DNA from: Atrichornis clamosus | Lineage: Eukaryota; Chordata; Aves; Passeriformes; Menuridae | Direction: 5' to 3' | Length of the DNA: 64,000 bases | Assembly: GCA_013400975.1 (NCBI GenBank) | Contig: WBMZ01005386.1 | Coordinates: forward strand, 62,001 to 126,000 | Part shown: in pieces, positions 25,860-39,100 of the stretch | Layout of the letters: each line of letters starts with the position of its first letter | Position numbering within the stretch: the first letter of the stretch is position 1 | The notes under the pieces: generated by a model | The model's input: only the letters and a program-made list of their open reading frames with translations | The model's database searches: none | What the model was told of the DNA's origin: nothing | Made by a program: the position numbers and the translations under genes

Positions 25860-26645
25860 TTACCTACAGTTTATTATGTCATTTCTCAGCAACTCATATT
25901 GAAATTCCTGTATGTCACCAAAACATTTAGACTGGTTCATAGGAAACATGACAGACACAGTAGTTCCTGAAGAAGAGGAAGAGGAATTTCCTGCACAGGT
26001 AGCAGGCAGCAGGCTGAGAGATGTTTTCATTGCACTTCCTGGTATCAGAGCACCAGTGAGGAGGAATGAACCAGGGAGGAATATAGGCAGCACCTGGTTA
26101 AGCTCTCCATGACACTCCACTGCATCAAACAACAGGACTCAGTGGTTCATAGCAACTTCATATTTCTTATACTAGAATTAAGACCTCATTTCAAACCCAG
26201 CTTAATAGATCTGCTTCACTGGTGTCATGAGATTCCTTACAGTCTTGCTGGCATGGCCCTGCTTCATATTGCATCTGACTGGAAGTGACCTCATGAATCT
26301 GGCTGCTGGCCATCAAAGGAAAGACAGTCTTGTTCTCCAGCAGGGATTATTTTTGTTCAGTCCTGTCTTGCTGAGCTTTGTCAAGTGTATCTCCAAACAG
26401 GATGCACGCCTCTTGAAAGGCATGACTATGATCATTGCTTTGCCCCGGTTTCAAACAGCCACATAATTCCCCTCTCTGCAACACCAGTGGCCAGGAGGGC
26501 AAGGTCCAGAGCTGCATCTAACACCAAGTACACAGAAAGTTGTACTTCCCTCCTGGAATTGCCAGATGCATTTGCACAGGGACATTTTTCAGCTTTGCTA
26601 ATCAGCTTTGCCTGTGGCTTTGTAACTGTAACTGACACGGGCTAG
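25860..26645. other. Unclassified less AT-rich block
   Basis: This stretch is of balanced composition and stays open in several frames on both strands (60-90 codons), unlike neighbouring intron DNA. The longest minus-strand frame contains a Ser-rich run from an AGAGGAAGAGGA-type tract on the plus strand. I recognise no protein or repeat family in it. Confidence 0.4.
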
Positions 26646-29600
26646 GACAGATACTTACATTACCTCATGACAATCCTACTTCTTCATTAAATTAAAATCC
26701 TTTCAAAGAAATGATCTTGCAGTAGACTCCATTTTGACGGGATTTGCAGATAGGGAAGGTTCATATACGTAAGAATTACAAAGTCCAAAAGTAAGCGAAG
26801 TCTAAATTTGTTGGATATGAAAAGGAAGTTGCTCAAGTCCATTAACTACTTTAGAAATACACAAGTTTCTACCAGGCTAAGAAAGGGGATTTTTGGTGGG
26901 GCTTTCTGTTGTTTTGTGGTGTTTGGAAGTTTTTTTTAACATCTGGGAAGTCCTAGTGCATGGGAAATTCTCTCTGTTCTTGGCCAAGGTTGTTTCCTTA
27001 GCTGAGAAGTCTTCTAAGGAAAACATTTGAACTTAATATATTTCACACTAGTTCATAGAAAACTTCCCAAACTTCTGGCTACTCTCAAAATGTAGAACTT
27101 TGAAAATTCTACATATTGGGCTGAAATCCTACATATTCTACTTACAGAAAAACCCACTGAAAATTAAAATAATGTAACTTTTGTCATCATAAAAGACACA
27201 AAGAAAATGTAAGGCACATCTCCTCCAATCCTAAATTCAGAGTCCACACAAGTATGTCTTTCTTAGGGTTCAACATGCCTTCCCTTTTTTCTCCCAGTTT
27301 TGGCAAATGACATATCATCCAATAATATTATTTATGTTTAAAGACCACTTGCTGCAGGAAGAAACACAAGTCTGCCAGCAAGATGAGTGCCAGGAGAATG
27401 GGAAGCAGAGCCATGGAGAACTGTGTGCTCCGGATCCTTGCCAGGGGCGTTACAAACAAAGGGACGGAGAGAGCAAAGGCAGCACTGCAGCCTCAACGAC
27501 GGGAGGTGGGTGGGCAAGGGTGTTATAAACTCCTTCTGTACAAAAATGGGCAGTTCTGAACCTCTCCACTCCAAACTGCCTTCAAAATGGAAGTATCACA
27601 AGCCGTAGAAGCACAGATGAAGAGTACGGTGATGACCTGGCTTTAGGTCAGAAAGGCTGTAGTTCAAGGCATCAAAGTAAGAAAAACACGTAAACAGTGC
27701 AACAAGAGAAACAGCAGAATTTTCCTGATCAGTTACTTGTTTTCAACCCCTATCACAGCTTGTTCAACTAGAGATGATGTCATGGTCCCATAATTTATTT
27801 CCTACACTGCACAGTGTATTATGCCCCCTGTACCCCCAAAAGCCACATGCAAGAGAGGGAGACACTTTATAATAATGCAGCAATGAGAGCTCCTGCTTTC
27901 TTTGCAAGTTTTCAGTGAGGAGAGCAGACAACTGCTAAAAATTTTAGATCAATACATACTTACTGTGCTCATGGAAAACAGGCATTAATTAAACTATTAT
28001 CTATTCCAGTCAAAAACAAGTGACAAAAGAAAACAGACATTCACAAAAGCAAATCAAGTAATAACTCTGCCCTGGCCATTTTGATTGTCACCAACCAATC
28101 GGATAGAAGAAACTCAATAAAAACTAGAATTTTCTGCAGTTTGTGGCAAATAAATTTCCCTCTCCCGATTACCACTGCTGATGTAAATGAGCTAGGATGT
28201 CACCAGCTCCTAAAGGGTCAGAAAATTGAGTATAGATTCTTTTTACTTCCAATTCAAAATGTGTGTTCTAACGCTGAGGGGAGAAACACTTACAAATTCC
28301 TCTTTACTTCTGATATTTCTGCTGCATAATACTTTACGTAAACAGAGAAATCCCGGACTATCATAATAAATCCTGCCGTTATGAAAGATTATAAGCATTT
28401 GAAAACCACATTATATGACACTCCATAAAGCTGTTTTTCAATTGTGCAATTACCTATTCAGCAGCTAAATAAAAGTGAAATATTGACTTAAAACAATGTT
28501 AATGGTCAAAGAATCATTAAGAAATCCTTCATCATAACTTTCACAGCAGGTGGCCTGTAAAATGATCAAGAATAATGTGCTGGATTCTGTAGCCACCAAG
28601 GTCAGTTTCTGCATACAAATCTTGCAGAGGGAGAAAAAAAGACCTTCAGAAAGTGGGCCATTCATCTGAACCAAGTTCAGAGAATTTCCAGCACTGTGAA
28701 AAGATATGTTATGCAAGCACATAGATGTATTCAGTGGGGGTAGACTGAACCAGCTACATGGAGACTACAAAGGAGCCCTCCCATGGCTCATGAATAAGTC
28801 GAGGAAATGATCAGAAAAAAATGCAGAGATGTTTAGACAGATGGCCCACTTAAAATGCCTGGGACAGGGCATAAGCAATTTTAATGAAACTTTAGATCTA
28901 CCATATAAATTGTTTCTTATTTTCCCTGCACTCCCCCCAACTCTCCCCCCCCAAAAAAAAACTAAGAAAGGCAAATAGAAATTTAACAACTCAAACAAGA
29001 GCCTATCTTGTGATGCAAAAAAGAACCAAAAAAGGGAAGTAAACCTCACACTTTTGAGCATTATTGGTTTAATAAGTTCATATGCAAAGAAATATCCTTC
29101 ACAGAACCTTCAACTATCAGATGAATATAGAAGCAGGGAATGGATAGATTAAAAGAATTCTAAACAGACGTGTACTGCCAAACAAAACACAAATCTAAGG
29201 TTTAGTATCTCAGTACTTTCAACACTTTCCAACATAAAAGTTCATCGTCACACAGAAAAGATAAAAGCAGCACTTTCACAGGATTATTTTAAGAAACAAA
29301 AATTATGTGAAAGGAACTTAAGAATCTGGGAGTATTTTATTCAGCAATTTGAAGTATTTTCTATATCTAGTCACACACATTTTCTACATATATTCAGATT
29401 GTCTATCTATAGATATCATGTGCACTTTTACACAAAAATACATTTCCCTTCTTCCTGCTTTATATGTGCATATGTATACATGTACCCCTTTCACTGTGAA
29501 TATGAAAATATACCATCATTAGACTAAATTACAGTTTTTCATATGTCATATTAACCTCTACTAGCCTGTGTGCCAGCTGATCAGACAAAGGCTGAAAGAA

Positions 29601-32600
29601 TTACTCAATGATTATATCAAAAACGTTTTACATCACATTTTCTTACTTATCACATTTAGATCAGTAACAAATATGCACTTTTATAGCCATGTACCCTATC
29701 TGAATAGTGACCACAGGAAAAGATTAAATTACATGGAAGCTAAACTATAAAATAAAAAGCATTGCTTTAAAAGGATGCTGTGGAGCGCACTGTGCTTTGA
29801 TTCACAACAGTGTACATCTGGATGTTCCCTTTTCCTTTAACAGAAGCTTTTTGAGCAATTTGCATTGACATAAGAGCCAGCAATGCAGTGACCAACGAAA
29901 ACCTCGGGTGCCTTCATCAGTGAAACCCAAATCAAGGCTAAAAAAACCAGTTATGCTAGTTCTTATAAATCTAGTGTGAATCTAGCTGCCCAGACCTAAC
30001 CCTGGAGCTCAACTGCTTTCATCTTCATTTAACTGAGAAGTAACCTTGCAAACAACCTGAGCTCACCCTGACTAACCCTCTTCCACTCTAAACACGCAGG
30101 GCTTGGGTCCTGCAAAGAGGCACACCCTAACCCAAATGCTTTGAGCCAACATCCTCAGCAGCCTGGCAGGGGGAAGGAACTCGGGGCTCCTCTGCCAAAG
30201 CTGTCTCCACAGTCTTAAGGAGAAATTATCTTCCAAACATGCAGGCAAAAATTCTGGGCTTCTTGAAAAATCTTCCATAACTTTAAGCTTTAAATCTATC
30301 AGGCAAAGGAAGTAGGATTGCTGTTATTGCCTATCTTGCTATAACAAATTCATGTTTGCAGAGCGTATGTCCGGAGAATCAAAGATCTGTGCTATGAGTC
30401 TCCTCAGTCCATGAGGGTTGGCATCCACCTCCCAATCTCTCAAGAGGAAGAGCCAGGGCCAAGGTAAGCATTGGGAGACCCACCACCCTACCCTGCTGAT
30501 GGTAGGAAGGAATGAGAGATTCACGGAGACTCAGAGAATGCAGCTTTACAGACTGATGATGTAGCCTCTGGGACAAAGTTTTCACACTTGGTCCTAATGC
30601 CAAAAAACTTCTATGCACTTTGCATTTAACAAACTGGATAAAACACAGTAACCCTGGGAACTGCAAGTAGAGCCCAAGACCTCTCAGTTTCAGGAAAGGG
30701 TCAGACTGCCCAATTCTTCAGCAGAGGATAGCATACCTTGAAAATTTCAAATAAATAAATGTAAAACATAGTTGAAATTGACTTCCTCTCCTATGACAAG
30801 TTAGGGCCTACTTTAGAATTCGGTTTCTCTTGGAAAAAGCAAATGTCATAAGCATTAATGCTGGATAAGATGTTGCTATTTGTCTCACCACAAGCATTTG
30901 CTAAATAAGAAGCAAGGAAGACTCAAATCACGTGTTCACAAGTACAGAGAAGAGACATTAATGTTTAATATCATATACAATTCTGTGCTTCAAATCTGAT
31001 TTTTCAAAACATTTTTCCTAAATCAGCAAAACTATTTACCAAAGAGGGAACCACTTGCAAGCAGGTGTTTTTAATCAGATCAGTCAACAATATTGACTTG
31101 TGCATGATGACAATTGTTATGAAGAGAAAAATCCAAAAATCTGCTCCTCATAAAAAGAAGTTTGGGCTACTTCTCCTCCAGTTAAAGTATTTAATTTCAT
31201 AACTTTGTTGTTTTCTAAATTTTTTTTAATTTTCGTTAAGTGGTAACTTTGGGCAGTTGGAAACACGAGTAATAGTAATTTACTCCACAAAAGGAAAACA
31301 AACTCTTCCTATACAAATTTTCCTGTATTTCCTTGAACAAAGAAACTTACTAATTCTCTTAAGTATACAGATATTTAAGAATAGTCTTACAATTATTATC
31401 TCACTTTCTTTTTATGTGCAAAGAGCTCCAGAACAAACCACTGTGAGGCAGTAGGGAGGACTGAAGCTCTTCTGTTAACATAATCCAGTAGCAGTTATGT
31501 CCTTCCATATAACTTGATAGTATTGGGATGTAGCTGCTTGTTGGGCAGTTTGTTTCCTGCACCTCCATTCAAACAATGGCTGTTCCCAGTAACAATGTGC
31601 TATTTTTCACTTCCTATTAAGTTTAGGATACTACAGGTTTGCTGTCCACATAAAAAAGAAGCAGAAGGAAACTCTAAACTACTAATATGAAAATGGAGGT
31701 GAAATGAGTTCACCCACCACCCAGAGTTTATCATCTCCTGCAAATTGTTGCAGGAGAATCAAGAGTCCATCCAAGAGCTTAATCATCTCATGCCAATGAA
31801 ATTGGTTTTGGAATACAGCTGTATTGATCATGTTTTTCTGTTGTGATTTCTCCTCTAGAAGAGACTCAATTCAGGCAATACAGAGAATGCACATTCAGGA
31901 GGGCACACAGTCCCTCAAAATGATGATCAGATTTTCTCTTGCTAGACATCCCACATGTCATAGTTTAAGAAACTGAAGCTGGCCAAGAACAGTCATTCAT
32001 TTAGAACTACATATTTTTCTAGACAGTGCCTGGCTATTCAAAAAGATGTTTCTGTAGTATATGCACAGGAACTAGTGCTGGGTAGCAACACAAATACCAG
32101 TGATGTGTCTACCAAATTACAGGTAAATGTGATTACAGCATTTGGCCAGAGGTACTCAAGCCAGTTTCCAACAGGCTATGTGACAGTTACTTCCTCTCCT
32201 CTGCATGTAAGAAATGTGGCATTTTCATGGATTCTAAAGCTTTGTTCTGTTTCTTCTGCACTAGATTCCTATGAAACAAATTAATGCCACTAATTCTGTT
32301 CAGTTAAAGAGGAAAAAAATAGCAGATGAGAAAACCCCCAGAAGTTCATTAAAAATTATATTAGATAACATAAAACAAGGGTATCTTCAATAAGCACTAA
32401 TACGTCATGTCTAGACAATTACAGCACATAGCAGAGCTCCAGTGACTCTCATTACCTTCCATACATCACCTACTGCACTTTCAGCTTACATCAGGCATTC
32501 ACACCACCGAGCTTTCGCCACCTAATATTAACCATCTTTTCCCTTTATAACTAATGGGAAGAGAAAGGTACCTCTCACAATGAGTTAGACCCTAGATTGG

Positions 32601-33082
32601 TAGAACTTCCTTAAGGTGATGCTCACCTGTATTTTTCACATTACTTAGGCACGACGACTCTGGATGACAAACACAGGCATCTAATTATTTACCAGTGATA
32701 CATATTAAAATATGATAAATATCCACTGCCCTCTATATGTTTTCATTCTTTTAATAGGACACTTGTCATTGTTCGTATTATGGTCTCACAAGTAAAGAGA
32801 AGAAAGCAAATAAAAAATATGTGCGTAGATTTGCAACCTCCTTAAAGTTATATGCATCAGACCTGAATGAAAGAATTTGAGAATTATTAAACTAGGGTTG
32901 AATGTGAAGGACAAAAAATTTGTAACAGCTAGTGCCTCCTACTCAGTATTAATAAGAAGACTTTTGCCCACTAAGCTTTCTGCTGACTATGGTTAAAGTA
33001 GAGAAGCCAGACTGTGTAGGTGGGATGAGTCTTATTGATGATGCTTATTTTAGGATAATCAGGATCAATATAGGATGGGGAC

Positions 33083-33180
33083 ATAAAAATGGCTATACTT
33101 ACTGGCCCAAACATCCATCTAGTCCAATATTCAATGATCAACAGTAGTTAAATAAGGTCTGAGAACAGTATAAGAACATT
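33083..33180 (+). repeat. Possible degenerate old sauropsid interspersed repeat (CR1/L3-like tail)
   Basis: The stretch AAAAATGGCTATACTTACTGG followed by CATCCATCTAGTCCAATATT resembles the 'ggccatactgggtcagacc ... ggtccatctagcccagtatcc' segment widely scattered in reptile genomes. The similarity is partial and recalled from memory, so family and limits are uncertain. Confidence 0.4.
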
Positions 33181-35598
33181 ATTACACTTCTACAGTGTAC
33201 TTAACTGTAAGTTCCTTCTCCTTCCTTGCCTTTTGCCCAGACAATTAGCACTAATCAAAGCAGTTCACTATTTCACAAAGTAAAGAAAGAACTTCCTAAA
33301 TATAAAATACTTTTCACACACACTATATATAACATATTAGCATTATCTTTTACATATCCAATTATTATTTAATGACTATGATTACACATAGATGGTGCTG
33401 TTCTTTTATGTTCAGCCAATATGCAAAATTATATTTTTCTGTGAAGGCCCCTATTCCATAAACAAGCATGAGCAAACTGTATGTGGTCAATAGGATGTTC
33501 AAAAATAACACGAAGACAATTTTTTCTGACAAAAATAAAAGTAATTTTGAACAGAAATGCTAAAATGTAAAGTAAAGCTGTTGCACAAACATGAGGAAGA
33601 ACCAAAGCATTTTCGAAATACACTTTCAGAAGTAGTGTATCACAGCTGAGACAAAATACCTTAGGAAGATGTTCAGAACTGGTTCTCACAACTTTGCCTT
33701 CAGCCCCAATCCTTCCTTTGCACTCACCTGCTGAGGGCATCCATGTTCTCTCTCAGCACAAAGTTTCCCTGTTTGTATCAAATAAAATTTCTCTAAAATG
33801 CAAATGACTGCAGCCCCTCCTGGACCTTCCTGTGTGAGACGAACTAGCTTTGTGTGCTGATTTTGGCTAGAGTAGAGTTAATTTTCTTCATAGTTGGTGG
33901 CTAGGGTTAAATCACAAAAATCCTTGTCGCTGAAGAGTTGTCCTCCACCCTTTACAGGTCTTCAACACAACAATTTCTCTTGCAATCCAACTTGTTTTAA
34001 CTGTGAAATAGCAAAATGCTATCAGCCCTCACCTCACTACCCCTTGCTTCTGGGAAGACACATATGAATGACTGAAAGCTAAGGAAGCTGAAGAGAACTG
34101 GGCTGTGGAAAGGTGCTACAATACCCAACTTAAGCAGACTGAAGCTTAAATGGCTGTGAGATTACCAGGAGTTCGGAAATCACTGGAACCGCCTTTCAGT
34201 CTATTTAGTCAAAAGGATTCACTTAATCCAAGTGTTAAAACTTGGGAAAAAGGAAGCCTGTAGTAGAGGCAGACATGCAATTTCCAAGATCAAAGAGTGG
34301 GGGGAGAAAAACAGCAGCTAAGAGAGGAATAAGATTGACTTAATATTAGCAAGCATCCTTAAATGACTGTGATTTGCCTGAGGATGCAAGTAAGAAGAAA
34401 AAAAGCTGTGCTGCAGGGGAGGGAAGGGCAGGCAATGTAGAATTTAAAGAAAAGTTCTCTCACTAGTTCAAGAAAACAGGGAAAAACTGTCTAAGGACAC
34501 TAACAGCTAGGTGCAACCAGGTGAGGACCTGCTTTAAATTTCAATGTCTGGTAGAAAAATGGGCACCAGGGCCTAGAGAAAATCATTACTGTGTGACCAA
34601 GGTATGTCACAATCTCTGCCACCATTCATGGCAGAGAGGGGACTCAGAAACACATATCACAACACTGGGGTGAAGACAGGAGCTTAAAGTCTAGAAATCC
34701 AGATTTTTTGAATCTTTTTTTTATTTGGAATTAATATGCAAATAACTTATTTGTATCATCTCAGTAACTGCAGAAAGACTAATTTTACTAAGCACCACAT
34801 AGGGACAGGATAAAGACCTGTCATCATCTCCTTTCTAAATCAATGGGTAAACATCCCTGGTTTCAAAAGAACCAGGTCCTGCACTGTTCTTTCCTGCCCA
34901 GTCTTTCTCACACTACAGGCTTTGAAGATATATGTTAAAGGGAAGCCACAGCCAAAACAAACTCCAAGCACTACATCTAATTACACAGAAAAGTAAACTA
35001 CTAAAGAATGGTCTGTGAAAGATATTAAAGGATCATCCATAATCATAAAAGGAAAAGTCATCTGAGCAGCCTCAACACAGATACAGGGAAAAATATCCAG
35101 GCCTTTGAATACTTACCATGAAACAACAGAAATCGGGGTATTTTTTACTTAAGGCATCCTCTATCCCAAGTATCCCATTGAAAATATAATGACATATTCA
35201 CGTAGGTTTCCTTTTAAGATTCACAATAACACCAGGTTACAAAGACAAAAATACACCGTGCCTAAGGTGGAACAAAGGCTACCTCAAATGCAGGTAGCAG
35301 ATGACTGATTTTGAGTTGTGCAAGTACAAGGATGAGATTCAACTCCAAGATAGTGAATAGCGACACAATTAGCAATATTACCTCTCAAATAATTCTCCAT
35401 TTAGAATTATACAAATCTACATTGTCATAAAGCAACAAGTAGGTCTCACAAAAAAGTGAAAATATTTCTTTCTTTTCTCATTGCTTGGTAATGCACATAC
35501 CAGGAATATCTTAAAATGAAAGAAAGAGATCTCCAAGATTTCTGAGACAAAGGCAGGGCTTATTTTTCTCAAGAAAATCTCTTCAGTATTTTTACTTA

Positions 35599-35617
35599 AA
35601 CACACACACACACACAA
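35599..35617. repeat. (CA)n microsatellite, about nine units
   Basis: A short uninterrupted CA run. It produces the Cys-Val repeat at the start of a minus-strand open frame that is not a gene. Confidence 0.9.
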
Positions 35618-36031
35618 ACTATACAGAAGAGACCCGCCTCTCTGAAAGTTGAAAAGAAAGAAGTCTTAGCTCAATCTTGTATGTTTACACTTTTAATCTT
35701 ACCCTTAAACAAGACTGAATTGAGCATAACCGCACTGAAGGTTTAGCTTCTACACAGGCCTATCAAATTTCAAGTCAACAGCTCTTTTATTTAAAATATG
35801 TTAGATAAAAAGGTAATATGCTCTCTGTAAAGAGTTCCCTGGAGGTTAGAAGAACCAATAAATTAACCATTACCATATGCTTGGCTCCTTTTGGCAAAAT
35901 TCAGTAACAAAACACTGCCAAACCCCTTTTGGCAGATAATAATATTTGGTAGCTTATAGCATGGCTTGGGAAAATAGAAAACTAGTCAGAAAGCTTGGAA
36001 ATTAATGGAAGAAACTGTGTTCCTATCCTTG

Positions 36032-36105
36032 TATAGTTAGCTATATGCTCTTGGAAGAAAAATTCTAACAAATTCAACTCTCTGGGTCTGATCTATAACA
36101 AACAG
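36032..36105 (+). repeat. Possible MIR-type SINE relic
   Basis: TAGTTAGCTATATGCTCTTGG, then TTCTAACAA, then CTCTCTGGGTCTGATCTATAA follows the order of the MIR core (tagctgtgtgaccttggg, cttaacc, ctctctgagcctc, catctgtaa). The match is loose and could be chance. Confidence 0.33.
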
Positions 36106-39100
36106 CTGTCTTCTCAAGAAGAGCTGTATCAAATGCAAACTCAAACACTCCAGCTAGTACAGTAATCAAATACCCTGCATTTGGTTTTTTTAAACAATGA
36201 TAGATATGTATGATTTATTTTGACAATGGGAAGGTGTGTAAAATTAGTATTCCAAAGTGTTAACATGCATATTATTAGTGCTTTCATTATGGTTTTATTT
36301 CATTTTAAATGAGAAAGTCTGGGCTTATTTGCAATGCCATGTTCTTAAGTTTTACTTATCCTAAAATTAAATACTTCCCTCCCCTTCTCCCTATATCTTT
36401 TATACCTACATCATTGAGACTACATCAGGACAGATAAAAAGCCTTTAACACTACACCTCTAATTATAGTTATAGGCTGGGTATTTTAAGGACATCTACTA
36501 CAGCCTTTTTTAAAAATTCCAGCTAAAAAGATGAGGGCAAATCTAGCTGGTCCTATTTCTTTATCAAGACAAGCAGGACTTGCTCTGTAGCATAACAGTT
36601 ACAAGAAATCAATGTTTTTTCAGATATGAAAATGTCCATTTTATTTTTGTAATAATCTATGATAACACAAATCCATTATTATTCTCATTTCCAATAAAAT
36701 GGTTACATCCTGTTGTTCATGCCATGATGGTTTGCATGTAGAGGAAAAACTGACACTTAAAAAAATTCCATAGTTCAATCTCATCATCCCAATAAATTCT
36801 AATTTTAATGTATAAAAAAATACTTGTTATTCAGCTTACAGTTCCACACACATCTGGAAAGCAGTGTGAAGTAATTTGATATGTATAGGCCAGACATTTC
36901 ACTTCTTACAGTCATGTTATTGCATGGTTAATCCTATATTTGCATTAATTTGATACAAGCACTTACAGGTAAAAATAATCCCAAAGTGTAGGTCTAAAGA
37001 TTGTAATATAAGCCTCTGGAAGGTTTTACCAGAGGAAAAGTATTTTTTACCACTCTACGGATGTTTGCCTCTTTCAGCCATTTGGGATTTTATTAATAAT
37101 CTTCTCATTACTGTATTCATCTTCTGATTTCTTATTTTTTATTTTAAGTAAGACAATTTCTGTGAAGACTTGACACTGAAATCAGAGACTTCATTACCCT
37201 GCAAAATATATCCACATTTTAAAGTATTTAAGAGGGTTAAACAAAATGCAAACATTTAATGCAACATTAAGCATGTGAAATAAAAACTTGATTGCCTAAA
37301 GCAAGCATGCTATGCTGTTACCCTGGTGACAGGTTAAAAAAGGATTGTGAGCTGAATGGCTGTATGATATGAAATTAAAATGTTTCACATTGAACAATCC
37401 AAAATGAATTGGGAAAGGTTAGAGCAGAGGAGAGAGAAATCAATTCTCCAATGGCAATGGTGAATGGAAGTGAAGTCTGAATAGGATTTGCCAGTGGGGT
37501 GCAACAGCTGCCAAATATCCTGCAGCCAAAGAATTACAATAATACTGATGAAGTGTGCAAGAGCTTTTGGAATCATTGCAGGGAACAGAGAAATACTCCT
37601 ACAATAATGAGGCCATTCTGTGTCCCATCCCACTTTTGCAGTTGAATCAAAGGGAAAAGAAACGGTTGAAAATTGTAATACTCAACAACAAAGGTATAAA
37701 TGAATTACCTATCCCTTCAATCAATATCTGGTATTTAACTACAGCCTTTGTGAACCATGAATGAAGCAAGCATGCTAAAGAATGGACAAATCAAGACACA
37801 TATATGTAAAAGTATGCAGACAATACTGAATGAGAGACTTGCTTTCCATATATTTTGTTGACAACAATTCTACAATTCTACAGTAACAGCACCCAGAACA
37901 AGCTATACACTACACAAACAAACAGCAGGACACGACCAGTGCCTCAAGGAACTACACAAGGTAAGGTGCTGATGGTCATGCTTATCTTTATTTTAATAAT
38001 CCTAGGAAAGAAACATCAGCAAAACCTCTCATGCAAATGCAATTACACATGTATTTACTGAGCTTAGAGACCCCAGTAGTCAAGAAAAATTTTGCCCTTG
38101 CACAAAATTCTCTTCCACAACTTCATTTCTGCCCTTGGAAACTTCAAATGAAATACATAGATGAAGACAAAAATCTATCCTAAAAATACCTGTAAAATGA
38201 ACCAGGGAGCACATGGCAATTAGCACACACCTTGTTAGTTCTACAGTTTCATGCATACACTTTTTACACACAAATAAATATTAAAGAACAAGTTTAGGAG
38301 GTGCAAACCTGCATGAGAGGAAATAATTGTTGGGCTTGTAGAAGGGATCAAAGTAAATGAAATAGAGAGAGGTTTTGTAAAGAGAGGATCTTGCAGAAGA
38401 GGTCAAAAGCAAAGCATGGATAAGAAAAGGGCCAGATTAACAACTAAAAAAGAGACAGGAATTTGGTAGCACAATAGAAAACATTCAAATGTGTATATTA
38501 TGCAAATTCAAGTTTCAGCATTAAGTGAACAGTAGCCACGGAAGCTATAAAGCTCTGACAGCAGATGCTGTTTTCCCAGAAGACATGGTGAAAATAAAAA
38601 ATAAACATAGGGACTGAGCCAGGTCCATTTACTTTGGTGAATGGCTTTCCCACCAGCAACCACCCTAGCAAGATTTGGGCATCTTCCTAAGAGTTGCTCA
38701 CTGAAATTCAAACTTTAAATAATTATTGTCTTCATAATGATTTCATAATGGTTAGCAACTCTAAAGATTGAGCAAGTGTGGATTCCTGAGTGCCCAGAAT
38801 ACCTTTTTCCCCTACAAATGAGAGGGACGACAAGCTATGAAAATTTCCCCTGACAGACTGTTCTGTTCCTGTAATAAATGTCCATGAACCATACAGAACG
38901 ATGGTTCTGCTTTCAAACAACTATATAAATACCTTATATTACTTGTGTTATGAATTCTGATTCCATTAATTTAATCAAATCAAAGAAAAAATACCGTACG
39001 TATACTCTGTAGAAAGAGTCATAAATGCTACCTTAATGTCCCATTTCAGCTTTTATCTTTTCCATAGAAGTTCATTCATAACTGGCCAAAAGTGCATGTT

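Noticed and set aside
27631..27670. tRNA-like B-box near GTAGTTCAAGG
   Set aside because: The motif is imperfect, with no matching A-box or cloverleaf.
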